Origin: Rhodococcus pseudokoreensis
GTDB lineage: Bacteria; Actinomycetota; Actinomycetes; Mycobacteriales; Mycobacteriaceae
Length of the DNA: 64,000 nt
Direction: 5' to 3'
Assembly (NCBI RefSeq): GCF_017068395.1
Contig: NZ_CP070618.1
Span: 103,010-167,009, forward strand
How positions within the stretch are numbered: position 1 is the stretch's first letter; every line of letters begins with the position of its first letter. The position numbers were made by a program, and so were the translations under genes. Shown piece after piece: positions 35,287-43,603 of the stretch. Under the pieces are notes generated by a model. It searched no databases and was not told the DNA's origin. It worked only from the letters and a program-made list of their open reading frames with translations.

Positions 35287-35987
35287 GCCGCCACCTCAAG
35301 GAGTTTGACGGCCGGCACCACGGTTGCCGGCCGTGTGCGGGTGCTGCGGCCACGGCTGATGGCGTACCGGTCGAGGCTTGCCCGGTCGATGACTTGTCCA
35401 GTGGTGGTGAACAGCAAAGAAGCGACGATCTGTTCGCGTGGTCGCTCCCCGCGATCGAGGAGAGCGTTCAGCTGTTCCTGGCAACGAGCCAGCAGTGGGC
35501 ACTGTGCGCACGTGTCCATAGCCTTACGCCAGGAAGCGATGTCGATGCCATCGACTGCCCAGCCGGTTCCTTTGCTGGCGCACAGGCCGCGGTCGGGGGA
35601 GACGGCGGGAGTGAGTTGCATCAGGCCGCGGGCTTCGAGGGCGTCGCGGATGCGGCGATACGCCGGGCAGGAACGCACGGTCTTCGAGTAGGCGAAGCCG
35701 CACCGCCGGCACCGATGGTCACCGCTGTGCTGGTCGGCGAGCCGTAGTAGTTCCTGGTCGGAGTGGTCAGTGAGGGCACGCACGTGTGGCGGTCGCATAC
35801 CTCGGTCGGCGAGTACGCGTAGCGCTTTGGCGGCTAGGTCGCACAGCGGCTGGCTCTGGGGGCCGATATATCCGCACCCGGAGCATTTCCCGTTCACGCG
35901 CTTGTGTGCAGCGAGTACGAGTCGCGGATCGGTTTCAATCTCAGGAGGCACTGGGCGCGTAGTTGACGCGCCAACTAACGTATTCAT
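35283..35987 (-). CDS. WhiB-like Fe-S protein with extra Cys knuckles
   Basis: The 234-aa protein contains a WhiB-type cluster motif near residue 140-175: 'GLCASKG' then 'DTCAQCPLLARC' (Cys-x23-Cys-x2-Cys-x5-Cys, ligands for a [4Fe-4S] cluster). The usual G-I/V-W-G-G turn is replaced by 'PREQIVASLLF'. Two further Cys-x2-Cys knuckles lie before it ('KCSGCG' near 35, 'RCRRCG' near 92), which is unusual for WhiB proteins of 80-130 aa. WhiB proteins sense redox or nitric oxide and bind sigma factor or DNA. It heads a three-gene operon and has a structured leader. Confidence 0.75.
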   Translation of the reverse strand: MNTLVGASTTRPVPPEIETDPRLVLAAHKRVNGKCSGCGYIGPQSQPLCDLAAKALRVLADRGMRPPHVRALTDHSDQELLRLADQHSGDHRCRRCGFAYSKTVRSCPAYRRIRDALEARGLMQLTPAVSPDRGLCASKGTGWAVDGIDIASWRKAMDTCAQCPLLARCQEQLNALLDRGERPREQIVASLLFTTTGQVIDRASLDRYAISRGRSTRTRPATVVPAVKLLEVAA

Positions 35988-36083
35988 GGCAGAGGGTCCA
36001 TTTCTGCATTCGAAGCGAGGGCGGCTAACCCTCGACTTCTCGGCTTTTCCGGCTGCGGCTAACAGTCGGTTTGGCTACGGGGT

Positions 36084-36110
36084 CCCCTGGTCGGTGCTAA
36101 CGACCAGGGG
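36084..36110. promoter_or_regulatory. 10-bp-stem hairpin in WhiB-operon leader
   Basis: CCCCTGGTCG and its exact complement flank a 7-nt loop (GTGCTAA), 97-123 bp upstream of the WhiB-like start. It lies between divergent genes, so it is not at a gene end. An attenuator, as known for whiB7 leaders, or an operator is possible. GCTAAC recurs at about 36025, 36057 and 36096. Confidence 0.5.
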
Positions 36111-36218
36111 ATTTCTCATTGTTCTGGCGACTCATCCTCCCCGATGTGAGCGATGTAATGTACCGACAAAACATACCGTTATTGAAGGACGGTGTGTCGA
36201 GCTTATATCTGGAGGCGC

Positions 36219-36713
36219 ATGGTGTCTAGCAATGAAGGCCACCCTGTCGCACGAAGAGCCCGGCTCGTGTCTCGAAAAGTAATCCGCGGCTTTGTCCCGA
36301 AGCGCCTCACGGCGGCGCGGGAGAAAGCCGGCATGTCGCGCGGAGATCTCGCGCGCGTTTCCGATGTCACCGAGACCGCGATCGGCCGTTGGGAGACGGG
36401 GGCCCGATCGCCGCAGATCGACCACCTGGCGAAGGTGGTGCGTGCGCTCGGCCTCCAGATGTCGGACCTCGTCATCGTTCCGTCCGAGGGTAGGTACCCC
36501 GGTGACTGGCGCGTTCTTCTCGGTCTCACCCAGCCGGAACTCGGCAAGAAGGCTGGCATCAGCACAACGATGGTCGGGGCGATCGAGCGCGGCGAGGCTC
36601 GCCTCACCGAGGACGTTGCCGCAAAGCTGTCCGCTGCTCTCGGAATCCCGGGCGGCGAGCTGCGTGAGTCGTACGAACGCGCGCGGAGCCGCCCACCGGG
36701 CACGCCCGCCTGA
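36219..36713 (+). CDS. XRE-family regulator with two HTH domains
   Basis: The 164-aa protein has two helix-turn-helix units: 'LTAAREKAGMSRGDLARVSDVTETAIGRWETGARSPQIDHLAKVVRALGL' (~32-82) and 'LLGLTQPELGKKAGISTTMVGAIERGEARLTEDVAAKLSAAL' (~100-142). Both have the XRE/Cro layout, so one chain may bind a two-part operator. ATG 36219 is only 3 nt after GGAGG; GTG 36222 would be better spaced. It is divergent from the WhiB-like operon and could regulate it and itself. Confidence 0.85.
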   Translation: MVSSNEGHPVARRARLVSRKVIRGFVPKRLTAAREKAGMSRGDLARVSDVTETAIGRWETGARSPQIDHLAKVVRALGLQMSDLVIVPSEGRYPGDWRVLLGLTQPELGKKAGISTTMVGAIERGEARLTEDVAAKLSAALGIPGGELRESYERARSRPPGTPA

Positions 36714-37020
36714 AAGATGAAGCGGCGACGGCTCCGGTCCGTCCTTCTGCGACGAACCGGATAGTGGAATTGGGCGCGCAGCGACAGCGGATGACGAGTT
36801 ACCGCCGAGAAGTGAAGTGAGAGTGGGCATTACCGGTTCCCCGATTCTGGGTAGCTGAAAGCGGACCCAACGCGCTTGCCGCGCAGGCCATCTGCTTCCA
36901 ACCAGGAATCGCTCACCGGTCGGTGCTTGCGGTCCGAGAGTGCCCTGCACCATCGGTCGCAGCGGAAACATACCAACCGGTGTAACGCATGTGCAAGACG
37001 AAACGATGGAAGGCGGCTCC
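36714..37020. other. ~300-bp gap, nothing clear
   Basis: No supported gene, repeat or hairpin was seen between the XRE gene and the DUF5593-like gene. The promoter of the latter probably lies here. Confidence 0.4.
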
Positions 37021-38094
37021 GTGTCGCACGATCCGGAGATCGGGCTAATTCGGAGCAACCGAGAACGTGTTCTCGAACCGCCTAGGGTTGGTCGGGCACC
37101 GCGAAAGGTCAACGGGTACCTCCCATATGCTGAGGCAATGGCTATCCAGGGGATGTGGCTGGCTGTCGATATCATCGGCACCCGGCATACAGGGGAAGTG
37201 TTCATCCACTCGGCGGCGGGAGAGCGGGTCGCCCGTCGGCTGAAGCGATGCGCGAGCGAACTCGGTCTCGACAGAGCCGGTGAGGCAGTCGTGCGCGCGG
37301 TAGTGGAAGCGACGCTCGACGGGCGCTCCATTCCGGCGGTGGACGGACTGAATGTCGAGACGCACCAGATCGACGCAGCCGACGGCACCCCCGTGGGACT
37401 GATCCTCTGGGTGGGAACTCGCAAGCCAGATCCGCGCCCAACCTACAACGCCTGGGTCCTGGATATGACGGCAAAGACCACACGCACCAGCGGCGACGAT
37501 CCCGGCATGATCGGGGACGGCCGGCAGGCCGGCGAGGAACGCCATGTCCAACACCTCTTCACTTGGCTCAACCCTGAGGACGCCTTTTCGATGGTCGGCG
37601 GCTACTACGACGCCTTGACCGGTGACGACGGCGATCTCATCCAGAGCTATTGGAGCCTACGTCCCGGCGGGGAAGAATACGTCCACATGTGGTCGAGCTG
37701 CCGCCTACGCGTCACCGACGAGGGTGAACAGCGGCATCTCTACGGCCTCACACTCAAGATCGAACACCGTGAGCTGGAAGCCAATATCTCGTCCCTCATC
37801 CGGTTCAGCAACGCCACGCTGCTTCTCGTCGAAGCCCGAGACAAGATCCCGCTGACCACGATCGGCCGTCTCGCGCCGCTCGGGGAGAATCGGATCACGC
37901 AGGTCATGGAGCAAGTCAACCTCGACGAGTTGACCCGAACCGACGGCCAGACGCCATCTGACCAGAAGCTTGAAATCAACGGCGAGCGCTTCATAGCGTC
38001 GACCTTCGCCCTGCACTCGGCGCGTGAGAAGCACGGCGACCCGGTCGCCATCATCCTGCTGGTCGAGGAAGACGCCGTTCCGGCACCGGTCTGA
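37021..38094 (+). CDS. DUF5593/PAS-like domain protein, 357 aa
   Basis: GTG 37021 has GGAAGG 8 nt upstream; the longer frame to 36940 lacks a site. The protein resembles mycolata-specific DUF5593-type proteins: an N-terminal small-molecule-binding-like region ('YAEAMAIQGMWLAVDIIG', 'GLILWVG'), then a PAS-like segment ('DAFSMVGGYYDALTGDDGDLIQSYWSLRPGGEEYVHMWSSCRLRV'). It sits 53 bp upstream of fabG on the same strand, so the two probably form an operon, perhaps sensing and modifying a lipid-type ligand. Family assignment is from memory. Confidence 0.65.
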   Translation: MSHDPEIGLIRSNRERVLEPPRVGRAPRKVNGYLPYAEAMAIQGMWLAVDIIGTRHTGEVFIHSAAGERVARRLKRCASELGLDRAGEAVVRAVVEATLDGRSIPAVDGLNVETHQIDAADGTPVGLILWVGTRKPDPRPTYNAWVLDMTAKTTRTSGDDPGMIGDGRQAGEERHVQHLFTWLNPEDAFSMVGGYYDALTGDDGDLIQSYWSLRPGGEEYVHMWSSCRLRVTDEGEQRHLYGLTLKIEHRELEANISSLIRFSNATLLLVEARDKIPLTTIGRLAPLGENRITQVMEQVNLDELTRTDGQTPSDQKLEINGERFIASTFALHSAREKHGDPVAIILLVEEDAVPAPV

Positions 38095-38147
38095 TATTTC
38101 CCACCACATCTTTTTGAACGATGAAATCACTACCTGGAGGTAAACCC

Positions 38148-38846
38148 TTGCGCGTCCTCGTCACCGGAGCCAACCGAGGAATCGGCGCCGCGATCGCCAG
38201 CCATCTCGTCAAAGAGGGGCACACCGTGTGGGGCACGCACCGTGGCTCCGCCGTACCGGACGGCGTCCACGGCGTCGAATGCGATGTGACCGACGACGAC
38301 TCGGTCGACCGCGCGTTCACCCATGTCGAGACCGCAGACGGTCCCATTGAAGGCGTCGTCGCCAACGCCGGCATCACCGACGACACCCTCGTCATGCGCA
38401 TGAGCAGCGAACAGTTCATCCGCGTGGTCGACACCAACCTGACCGGCGTCTTCCGGGTCACCAAGCGAGCGACTCGCAACATGCTCAAGCACCGTGCCGG
38501 CCGCTTCGTGGTCATCGGCTCGGCCAGCGGCCTTTCGGGCATGCCCGGACAGGTGAACTACACCGCAGCCAAGGCCGGGGTCGTCGGTATCACCCGCTCG
38601 CTGGCCCGCGAACTCGGCTCCCGTGGCATCACGGCCAACGTCATCGCTCCCGGCTTCACCGAGACCGACATGGCCGCGGCGGTCAGCGACAAGGTCGTCG
38701 AGACGGCACTGTCACACATTCCCCTGGGCAGGTTCGGCAAGCCTGAAGAGGTCGCTGCCACCGCGGCATTCCTGCTGAGCCCGGGAGCCGCCTACATCAC
38801 CGGCACCGTCATCAATGTCGACGGCGGCATCGGCATGGGGCACTGA
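38148..38846 (+). CDS. fabG: 3-oxoacyl-ACP reductase FabG-like SDR
   Basis: The 232-aa short-chain dehydrogenase has 'TGANRGIG' (cofactor loop, residues 6-13), 'NAG' at 73-75, and the catalytic residues Asn97, Ser125, Tyr138 and Lys142 ('NYTAAK'). It is close to mycobacterial MabA/FabG1 in the 'IGSASG' and 'GFTETDM' segments. Such enzymes reduce 3-oxoacyl-ACP in fatty or mycolic acid elongation. The start is TTG 38148, because GGAGG lies 7 nt upstream and the Rossmann fold begins there; ATG 38121 in the same frame has no ribosome site. A strong terminator follows. Confidence 0.9.
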   Translation: MRVLVTGANRGIGAAIASHLVKEGHTVWGTHRGSAVPDGVHGVECDVTDDDSVDRAFTHVETADGPIEGVVANAGITDDTLVMRMSSEQFIRVVDTNLTGVFRVTKRATRNMLKHRAGRFVVIGSASGLSGMPGQVNYTAAKAGVVGITRSLARELGSRGITANVIAPGFTETDMAAAVSDKVVETALSHIPLGRFGKPEEVAATAAFLLSPGAAYITGTVINVDGGIGMGH

Positions 38847-38865
38847 ATTCAGCCTCCTAGCTGCA

Positions 38866-38882
38866 TAGACGACACGTCCCTG
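38866..38882. promoter_or_regulatory. Dispersed motif copy after fabG
   Basis: GCATAGACGACACGTCCC at 38863-38880 is the closest match to the target into which the Tn7-like element inserted (GCATAGA then CGACACGTCCC). It lies 20 bp after the fabG stop and just before the terminator. Confidence 0.55.
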
Positions 38883-38916
38883 AAGCTGGGGCACTTCCGA
38901 GGAAGTGCCCCAGCTT
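38883..38916 (+). terminator. fabG terminator
   Basis: A perfect 16-bp stem (AAGCTGGGGCACTTCC and its complement) with a 2-nt loop is followed by TTCTG. It lies 36 bp after the fabG stop and can act in both directions. Confidence 0.85.
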
Positions 38917-38939
38917 TCTGCGTCCGCGCGGAAATGCAA

Positions 38940-39107
38940 TCAGCTTCGGTGAGATGACCGATCCGGGCGGAAGTCGCTGAAGATCCGGGAGTGGATCAAC
39001 TCGGTCGTCGACGGACCATCCTGCCGCTGCGCGGCGATGTGGGGACGTGGTTGTCCGGTGACCGGCGGCGCAGGACGTGAGGATCCGTACGGAGTGTGGA
39101 ATGCCAT
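38940..39107 (-). CDS. Possible small protein, 55 aa
   Basis: ATG 39107 is preceded by GAGGAG at 7 nt. The product is Pro/Arg/Ser-rich without a recognised fold ('AFHTPYGSSRPAPPVTGQPRPH'). It lies downstream of the lipoprotein gene on the same strand. The ribosome site is the main evidence. Confidence 0.4.
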   Translation of the reverse strand: MAFHTPYGSSRPAPPVTGQPRPHIAAQRQDGPSTTELIHSRIFSDFRPDRSSHRS

Positions 39108-39211
39108 CGAGGTCTCCTCGGGTACTTGTAGTTGGAGAAATGAAGTGCGCAAAAACCGGTGTTGATCAGCGCAGATGGCACATCCCTGACGGGATGGATG
39201 TCGGGAACGTG

Positions 39212-39769
39212 TCAGCTTGCGCAGGTGATGTGGGCGTACATCGCGAATTCCTTGTACGGCGAGTCGACCACCCAGTGTGGGGGTGTCTCGTCCTCAAGCT
39301 GGACCTCGACCTCGCCAGGCCCGGGCTTGTCCCAGGTGACGCCCATCGAAAAGCGGTTGGGCTCATCCTTCTGAGGCTGAGTCGCCTCGATGATCCCTTC
39401 TGGGGTCTCGAAATCGTGTTCGGGGTAGCCGAGATCGTCGTTCTTCACCTTCACGATCTGCGAGCCGTGCGTGAGCTGGGCGTGCCAACCGTCCGGAGCC
39501 GTGAACTCGATCTTGAGGGTGTCGCCCTCATCGATGCAGCGCGCGGTGACCTGGTCAGCTGCAGACTGGGTGACGAGGCCGGTGCCCTGCTTGTTGCCGA
39601 CCCCGATGGAGATCGCGTCCTCCCATTGGTCTTTGACCGACGTGTCCACAGGTGGGGCCACCGTTCCGGCGTTGCCAGTCTCGGACTCCGAGCTGGAGCA
39701 GGCTGCCAGGGATAGGGTGACAGCCGTGACGGTTGCCGCACCGGCAGCAACGAATGTGGATTTCCTCAT
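39212..39769 (-). CDS. Conjugation-cluster lipoprotein, 185 aa
   Basis: The signal peptide ends in lipobox 'LAAC' with lipidated Cys24. The mature part is a beta-rich domain with 'ARCIDEGDTLKIEFTAPDGWHAQLTHGSQIVKVKNDDLG'. A clearly related block, 'ARCYGSGDALAVDITAPHGW', occurs in the lipoprotein at the window's right edge, so the two are paralogues at the ends of the two divergent conjugation operons. It is probably anchored on the outer face of the cytoplasmic membrane as part of, or a guard against, the transfer channel. Confidence 0.8.
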   Translation of the reverse strand: MRKSTFVAAGAATVTAVTLSLAACSSSESETGNAGTVAPPVDTSVKDQWEDAISIGVGNKQGTGLVTQSAADQVTARCIDEGDTLKIEFTAPDGWHAQLTHGSQIVKVKNDDLGYPEHDFETPEGIIEATQPQKDEPNRFSMGVTWDKPGPGEVEVQLEDETPPHWVVDSPYKEFAMYAHITCAS

Positions 39770-39934
39770 CTCAGCCCTTCTCGATCAACGATGGGGAGTG
39801 AAATCCCCTGATGCAGACCATAAGTCAAGCCACCGACCTGGGAAGGTAGCACGTCTCAGGTGTCAGAGCCCAACGCCTGCCGTCTGTCTGGTGTTTCCGG
39901 AGGACAACCACAAGCACGCCGGGGACCGTCGGTG

Positions 39935-40522
39935 TCAATAGCGGATGTCGTCGATAAGCCACCGTTCGATGGTTCGGATCAAAGTGATCCACACGGTGGT
40001 GTCGGGAGTGACCTCTTCGGTCTGCTCGCCGACGATCGCGGTTTGAGAAATGGTGGCGACACGATGGACGACGGTCTCGGAATCTGGTGGGCATCCCGAG
40101 CAGCCAAGGTCGACGTCGGCAACAACTTTGGCGCCCTGGCTCGCCCACTGGTCCCACTGAATGCCGGGCCCGCGCTCGGGGCCGCCGTCGATGATCGTGC
40201 GGGCGGCGAATACCTCGGTGAACCATGGGCGGGCCCGGGCATACGCATCGGAAGGAGAGCCGTCGGTTGCCGGGTTCCAGGTAAATGCCACCGTCAAGCC
40301 TTGACGGGCGGCATCCTCGGCCGCGTGGGCGCCGGCCGATTGCTGCGGGATCGTGTCCTCGAGTGCGGCGGTGGCGCTGGTTGTCGTTGGGTGGTTGGTT
40401 GTGGTGTCCCGCTGGGCGCCCGCGTCCGGGCCGTCTCGGTCGTCGCCAGTGAAGTGCAGGTACACGAAAAGACCGGCCATCACAGTCAGGACGAGAACGA
40501 CCAGGACCTTACGAACCGTCAT
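39935..40522 (-). CDS. Membrane-anchored protein of the conjugation cluster, 195 aa
   Basis: One N-terminal transmembrane helix (residues 5-24) is followed by a Thr-rich linker and an extracytoplasmic alpha/beta domain ('GLTVAFTWNPATDGSPSDAYARARPWFTEVFA', 'TTVWITLIRTIERWLIDDIRY') that looks NTF2-like, as in VirB8/TcpC-type proteins. It was probably contiguous with the peptidoglycan-hydrolase gene before the transposon inserted between them. Confidence 0.7.
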   Translation of the reverse strand: MTVRKVLVVLVLTVMAGLFVYLHFTGDDRDGPDAGAQRDTTTNHPTTTSATAALEDTIPQQSAGAHAAEDAARQGLTVAFTWNPATDGSPSDAYARARPWFTEVFAARTIIDGGPERGPGIQWDQWASQGAKVVADVDLGCSGCPPDSETVVHRVATISQTAIVGEQTEEVTPDTTVWITLIRTIERWLIDDIRY

Positions 40523-40563
40523 CTCCAGTTCCTTTCTGTCCGTGAAAATGTGGCTTGACCCGC

Positions 40564-40568
40564 ATAGA
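40564..40568. repeat. Target site duplication ATAGA, left
   Basis: The five bases immediately outside the left transposon end are identical to those outside the right end (47605-47609). Five-bp duplications are the rule for Tn7-type transposition. Confidence 0.92.
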
Positions 40569-40593
40569 TGTAGGTTCTCGTCCTTCTTGTCGT
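40569..40593. repeat. Left transposon end (TIR and outer TnsB site)
   Basis: The end begins TGTAGGTTCTC, exactly matching the right end's complement for 11 bp. The outer binding site TTCTCG-N7-TGTCGT overlaps it. Confidence 0.88.
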
Positions 40594-40630
40594 CCTGGTC
40601 GTGGCTGTCCTGGGCTGATGGTGTGGTTTC

Positions 40631-43603
40631 TCATGGGTTTGTCGCTCCTGGGTTCTCACTGTTCTGTCGCTTTCTTGGCGTGTTGAGTTCGCGGAGGGCA
40701 GCGCGCCGCCCGTCTGGGGTGAGTCGGTAGTAGGTGCGGCGTCGTCCTGGTCCGCATCCGGGTGGGGCGCCCGCGAGCCAGTCGGCCTCGTCTTCGTCGC
40801 GGCTGGTGAGCCATCCGGCTTGTTCGAGACTTCTCAGGAGTGGGTAGAGGGTGCCGTGTTGGATGCTGGTGCATTGATGCAGGCCGTGGCCATAGAACTC
40901 CTCGGCATCGGTTGTGGTGAGGTGGCGTAGCAGGGTGAGCGTGGTGCGGGTCATCCGCAGCCGACCGACGGGGATATCTCTGAAAGGTTTGAGGAGGCCA
41001 GGGTTTCGTGGCGGTGTCATTGCTTCGCGCACCGCGTGTGCGAGGGTCTTCGCGTCGGGCATTGCGAGGGCACTGCAGGCATGCAGGGCGGCGGTCATCA
41101 GTGGCTGAACGTGCTCGTTGTCGAGTTCGCGCAGCAGCGTCTGTCCGTGTGGGGTGGGCTTGTGCGCGGTGCCGCGACGGGATCGGTGGAACAGGGGTGC
41201 TCCGACGTGATGTTCGAGGAGTCGGAGTTGGTGGAGCAGGCTGTTCGACTTGATTCCGAGGTAGCCGGCGGCGGTGCCCAGGGAAGGGAACGCCATCGTG
41301 ATCCGGAAGCGGTGCAGCCGAATCCAACCGTGCAGGGTGCCCTCGACAGATGCGCGGATGATCGGTGGGAGGTGGTCGAAGGTCATGATCATCTCGGTGC
41401 GGCTCGCGACGCCTTGCGGCCGAACCGGGATGCCGTGCTGATGCAGGGCATTGTTGACGCGCATCTGCTCGGTGCCGAGTTCGACGGCGATGTCGGCGGT
41501 CGAACGAAGCTGCGCGCAGTACTGCTCGCGCAGCCAGACCGGGTCGATGCGGAAGGGTGCACGGGCCCTGCGCAGGGAGATCCCGGCTTGTTTGGCGAAT
41601 CGGGTGATGATGTGGCGGCCGATGCCGGTGTCGGCGGCGATGTCGTTCAGGCTGCGTCCGGCCTGGATGTATTCGCGATCGAAGAACTCGCGGGTGAACA
41701 GCCTGGCGGCGTGTTGTTCACGCAACCATGCGGCGGGTGCCGCATGGGGCGCCCACTGTCGTCGTGGTTGGTCGAGACGTTCCATCGCGATGCGGACGTG
41801 CTCGAGGTGGACGCCGAGAACCTCGGCGGCCTCCCTCGAGGAGCGGTGTTCGTCGACGACCAGGCGACTGACCTTGTCGGGGTCGAGGTCGCCGGTATCG
41901 ATGCCCGGCAGGGCGAGCCCGTCGGCGAGGTCGGTTGGTGGCGACCAGGTCAGTGGTTCGTCGATGGCGAGGTTAACCAGTATGGATTCGGCGTGTTCGT
42001 TCAGGGCTCGGCGCAGCGGCGCTGCCATGGCGGTGGTGAACTCGACGAAGGTGCCGCGGTCATTGGGGCTGCGGAACGCCAGTGGGTGGCGGTGGTCGGC
42101 GAGGTCGGCACCGGACAGCAGTTGATGCAGGTGACGTTGGGCGTGCCGCAGCCGTCCTTGACGGTGCTTGCCGGGGTGCGCTCCGACCGAACAGGCGAGG
42201 TCACGCCACTGGTCCCAGGTGATGGTTTCGGCGGGGATCTGCTCACGTCTCCGCTGGTAGTCGATCGGTGTGCCGTGTTGGTCGAGGTGTTCGGTGATGC
42301 GGCAGAGAAGCACGAGGACATCGGTCAGCGCCGATCCGCTGGGAAGCTTGTCGAATCCTTGCAGGGTGATGCTCAGGTTGGCGGCGGTGACGCGTGGGTT
42401 CAACAACCCGGCGTGGGTGTCCATCCGCTGCGAGGGATCACCGGGGACGGTCAGCAGGACACTGAGAGCAGCTCGGAACAGGTCGGTGTGGAAGCCGCCC
42501 GCGACGGGCAGCAGACGGCCGGCCCAGTCGGGCCAGAACAGTTGCGGCAGCATCCGGATCCGCGCAGCCCCATCGGCGCGCGGTATTGCGGCCGAGGCAG
42601 TGATTGTCCGCATGCGCAGCCGGACGGCTCCGGGTAGATCGGCGTCGACGGCGCGCAGATAGCGGTTGGGAAATTGGCTCGGCATGACCACAAAGTGTCG
42701 CTTGGTGAACTCTGGTGGCGAGACCCGTTGTGGATTAGGATGGTTCGTCACCAGTGTGCGCAGCTCGTCGATCGCGCTAGCCTCGTCGTCCCCGAGAACA
42801 GTCCTGGCGCGAATCAGAAGCGCCGCGGTCAGTGCCGCATCGAGGTCGGGCGGGCTGCCGTTGCGCGGTTGCGGCGGAGTCGCGTGCCGACGCGGGTTGA
42901 TCGCGCGGGCCGCAGCGATCGCGGCCGCGCGGTCCAGGCGCAGCAACCAGGCCACCACCAGATGCAGATCGGTCAGTGTCGCATGGGCCGGATCGGGGCC
43001 AGGTGCGCGGGCCGCGGCCATCAGTTGATCGATCCAGGACTGGGCATCGAGGACTTCGTCGGGGGCGGGTAGGTCCGCCGCGGCGAATAGCTCGCCGCCG
43101 CAACGCAGCCACGACCGACTAATGGGGCGGCTGCAGGTCGACGCCGGTGGTGCGGTGGCGCCGCCGACGATCTGCACTCGGGGCGTTGCTCGGCAGTCCG
43201 GTCCCGGGCAGGTGTCGTGCAGCAGCAGCCGGTGCCGACCGCAGACCATCGCCCAACTCGACCGCCACGACAGTTGCCAACGCCCGTCGGCCTCGGCCAA
43301 ACAGCGCGGGCAGAACCGTGAACAATGCATCGATAGCCGTTCGATCCCGGGGACGGCGGGACCGGTCGCGGCGTCGAGACGACGGGCCGGCAGCCCGGTA
43401 GCGGCTTCGATGCGGCGCAGCTCCGTGGAATCAAGTTCATCGACCAGCTGGCGGATCGATAGACCGAGGTGATCGGTGCCCAAGGCGCGCAGCACTTCCC
43501 GCGGGGAGGTGTCGTTGCGGCGGGCCAGCGCGTCGATCCAGGAATCCAGGCTCTCGCCGGCGGTGATCGGTGTTCGCAACGGCAGAGTGGTGATCGTGGT
43601 CAT
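40631..43603 (-). CDS. tniQ: TniQ family protein fused to LysR- and PadR-like winged helices
   Basis: Of 990 aa, residues 1-200 are a TniQ domain ('ESLDSWIDALARRND', zinc-finger Cys/His: 'CPRCLAEADGRWQLSWR', 'MVCGRHRLLLHDTCPGPDC'). A middle region has several HTH-like repeats with 'GLALPGIDTGDLDPDKVSRLVVDEHRSSREAAEVLGVHLEHVRIAMERL'. About residues 750-825 resemble a LysR-type wHTH ('GTAAGYLGIKSNSLLHQLRLLEHHVGAPLFHRSRRG'). About 885-975 resemble a PadR-type wHTH ('QHGTLYPLLRSLEQAGWL'). TniQ selects the insertion target in Tn7-like systems, so these domains probably read DNA. Ordinary TniQ proteins are 300-700 aa. The last codons lie inside the left-end TnsB sites. Confidence 0.87.
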   Translation of the reverse strand: MTTITTLPLRTPITAGESLDSWIDALARRNDTSPREVLRALGTDHLGLSIRQLVDELDSTELRRIEAATGLPARRLDAATGPAVPGIERLSMHCSRFCPRCLAEADGRWQLSWRSSWAMVCGRHRLLLHDTCPGPDCRATPRVQIVGGATAPPASTCSRPISRSWLRCGGELFAAADLPAPDEVLDAQSWIDQLMAAARAPGPDPAHATLTDLHLVVAWLLRLDRAAAIAAARAINPRRHATPPQPRNGSPPDLDAALTAALLIRARTVLGDDEASAIDELRTLVTNHPNPQRVSPPEFTKRHFVVMPSQFPNRYLRAVDADLPGAVRLRMRTITASAAIPRADGAARIRMLPQLFWPDWAGRLLPVAGGFHTDLFRAALSVLLTVPGDPSQRMDTHAGLLNPRVTAANLSITLQGFDKLPSGSALTDVLVLLCRITEHLDQHGTPIDYQRRREQIPAETITWDQWRDLACSVGAHPGKHRQGRLRHAQRHLHQLLSGADLADHRHPLAFRSPNDRGTFVEFTTAMAAPLRRALNEHAESILVNLAIDEPLTWSPPTDLADGLALPGIDTGDLDPDKVSRLVVDEHRSSREAAEVLGVHLEHVRIAMERLDQPRRQWAPHAAPAAWLREQHAARLFTREFFDREYIQAGRSLNDIAADTGIGRHIITRFAKQAGISLRRARAPFRIDPVWLREQYCAQLRSTADIAVELGTEQMRVNNALHQHGIPVRPQGVASRTEMIMTFDHLPPIIRASVEGTLHGWIRLHRFRITMAFPSLGTAAGYLGIKSNSLLHQLRLLEHHVGAPLFHRSRRGTAHKPTPHGQTLLRELDNEHVQPLMTAALHACSALAMPDAKTLAHAVREAMTPPRNPGLLKPFRDIPVGRLRMTRTTLTLLRHLTTTDAEEFYGHGLHQCTSIQHGTLYPLLRSLEQAGWLTSRDEDEADWLAGAPPGCGPGRRRTYYRLTPDGRRAALRELNTPRKRQNSENPGATNP

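Noticed and set aside
41036..42637. 533-aa open frame on the plus strand inside tniQ
   Set aside because: It is antisense to the TniQ coding frame, which has clear domains, and its Gly/Val/Asp composition is typical of a reverse frame.
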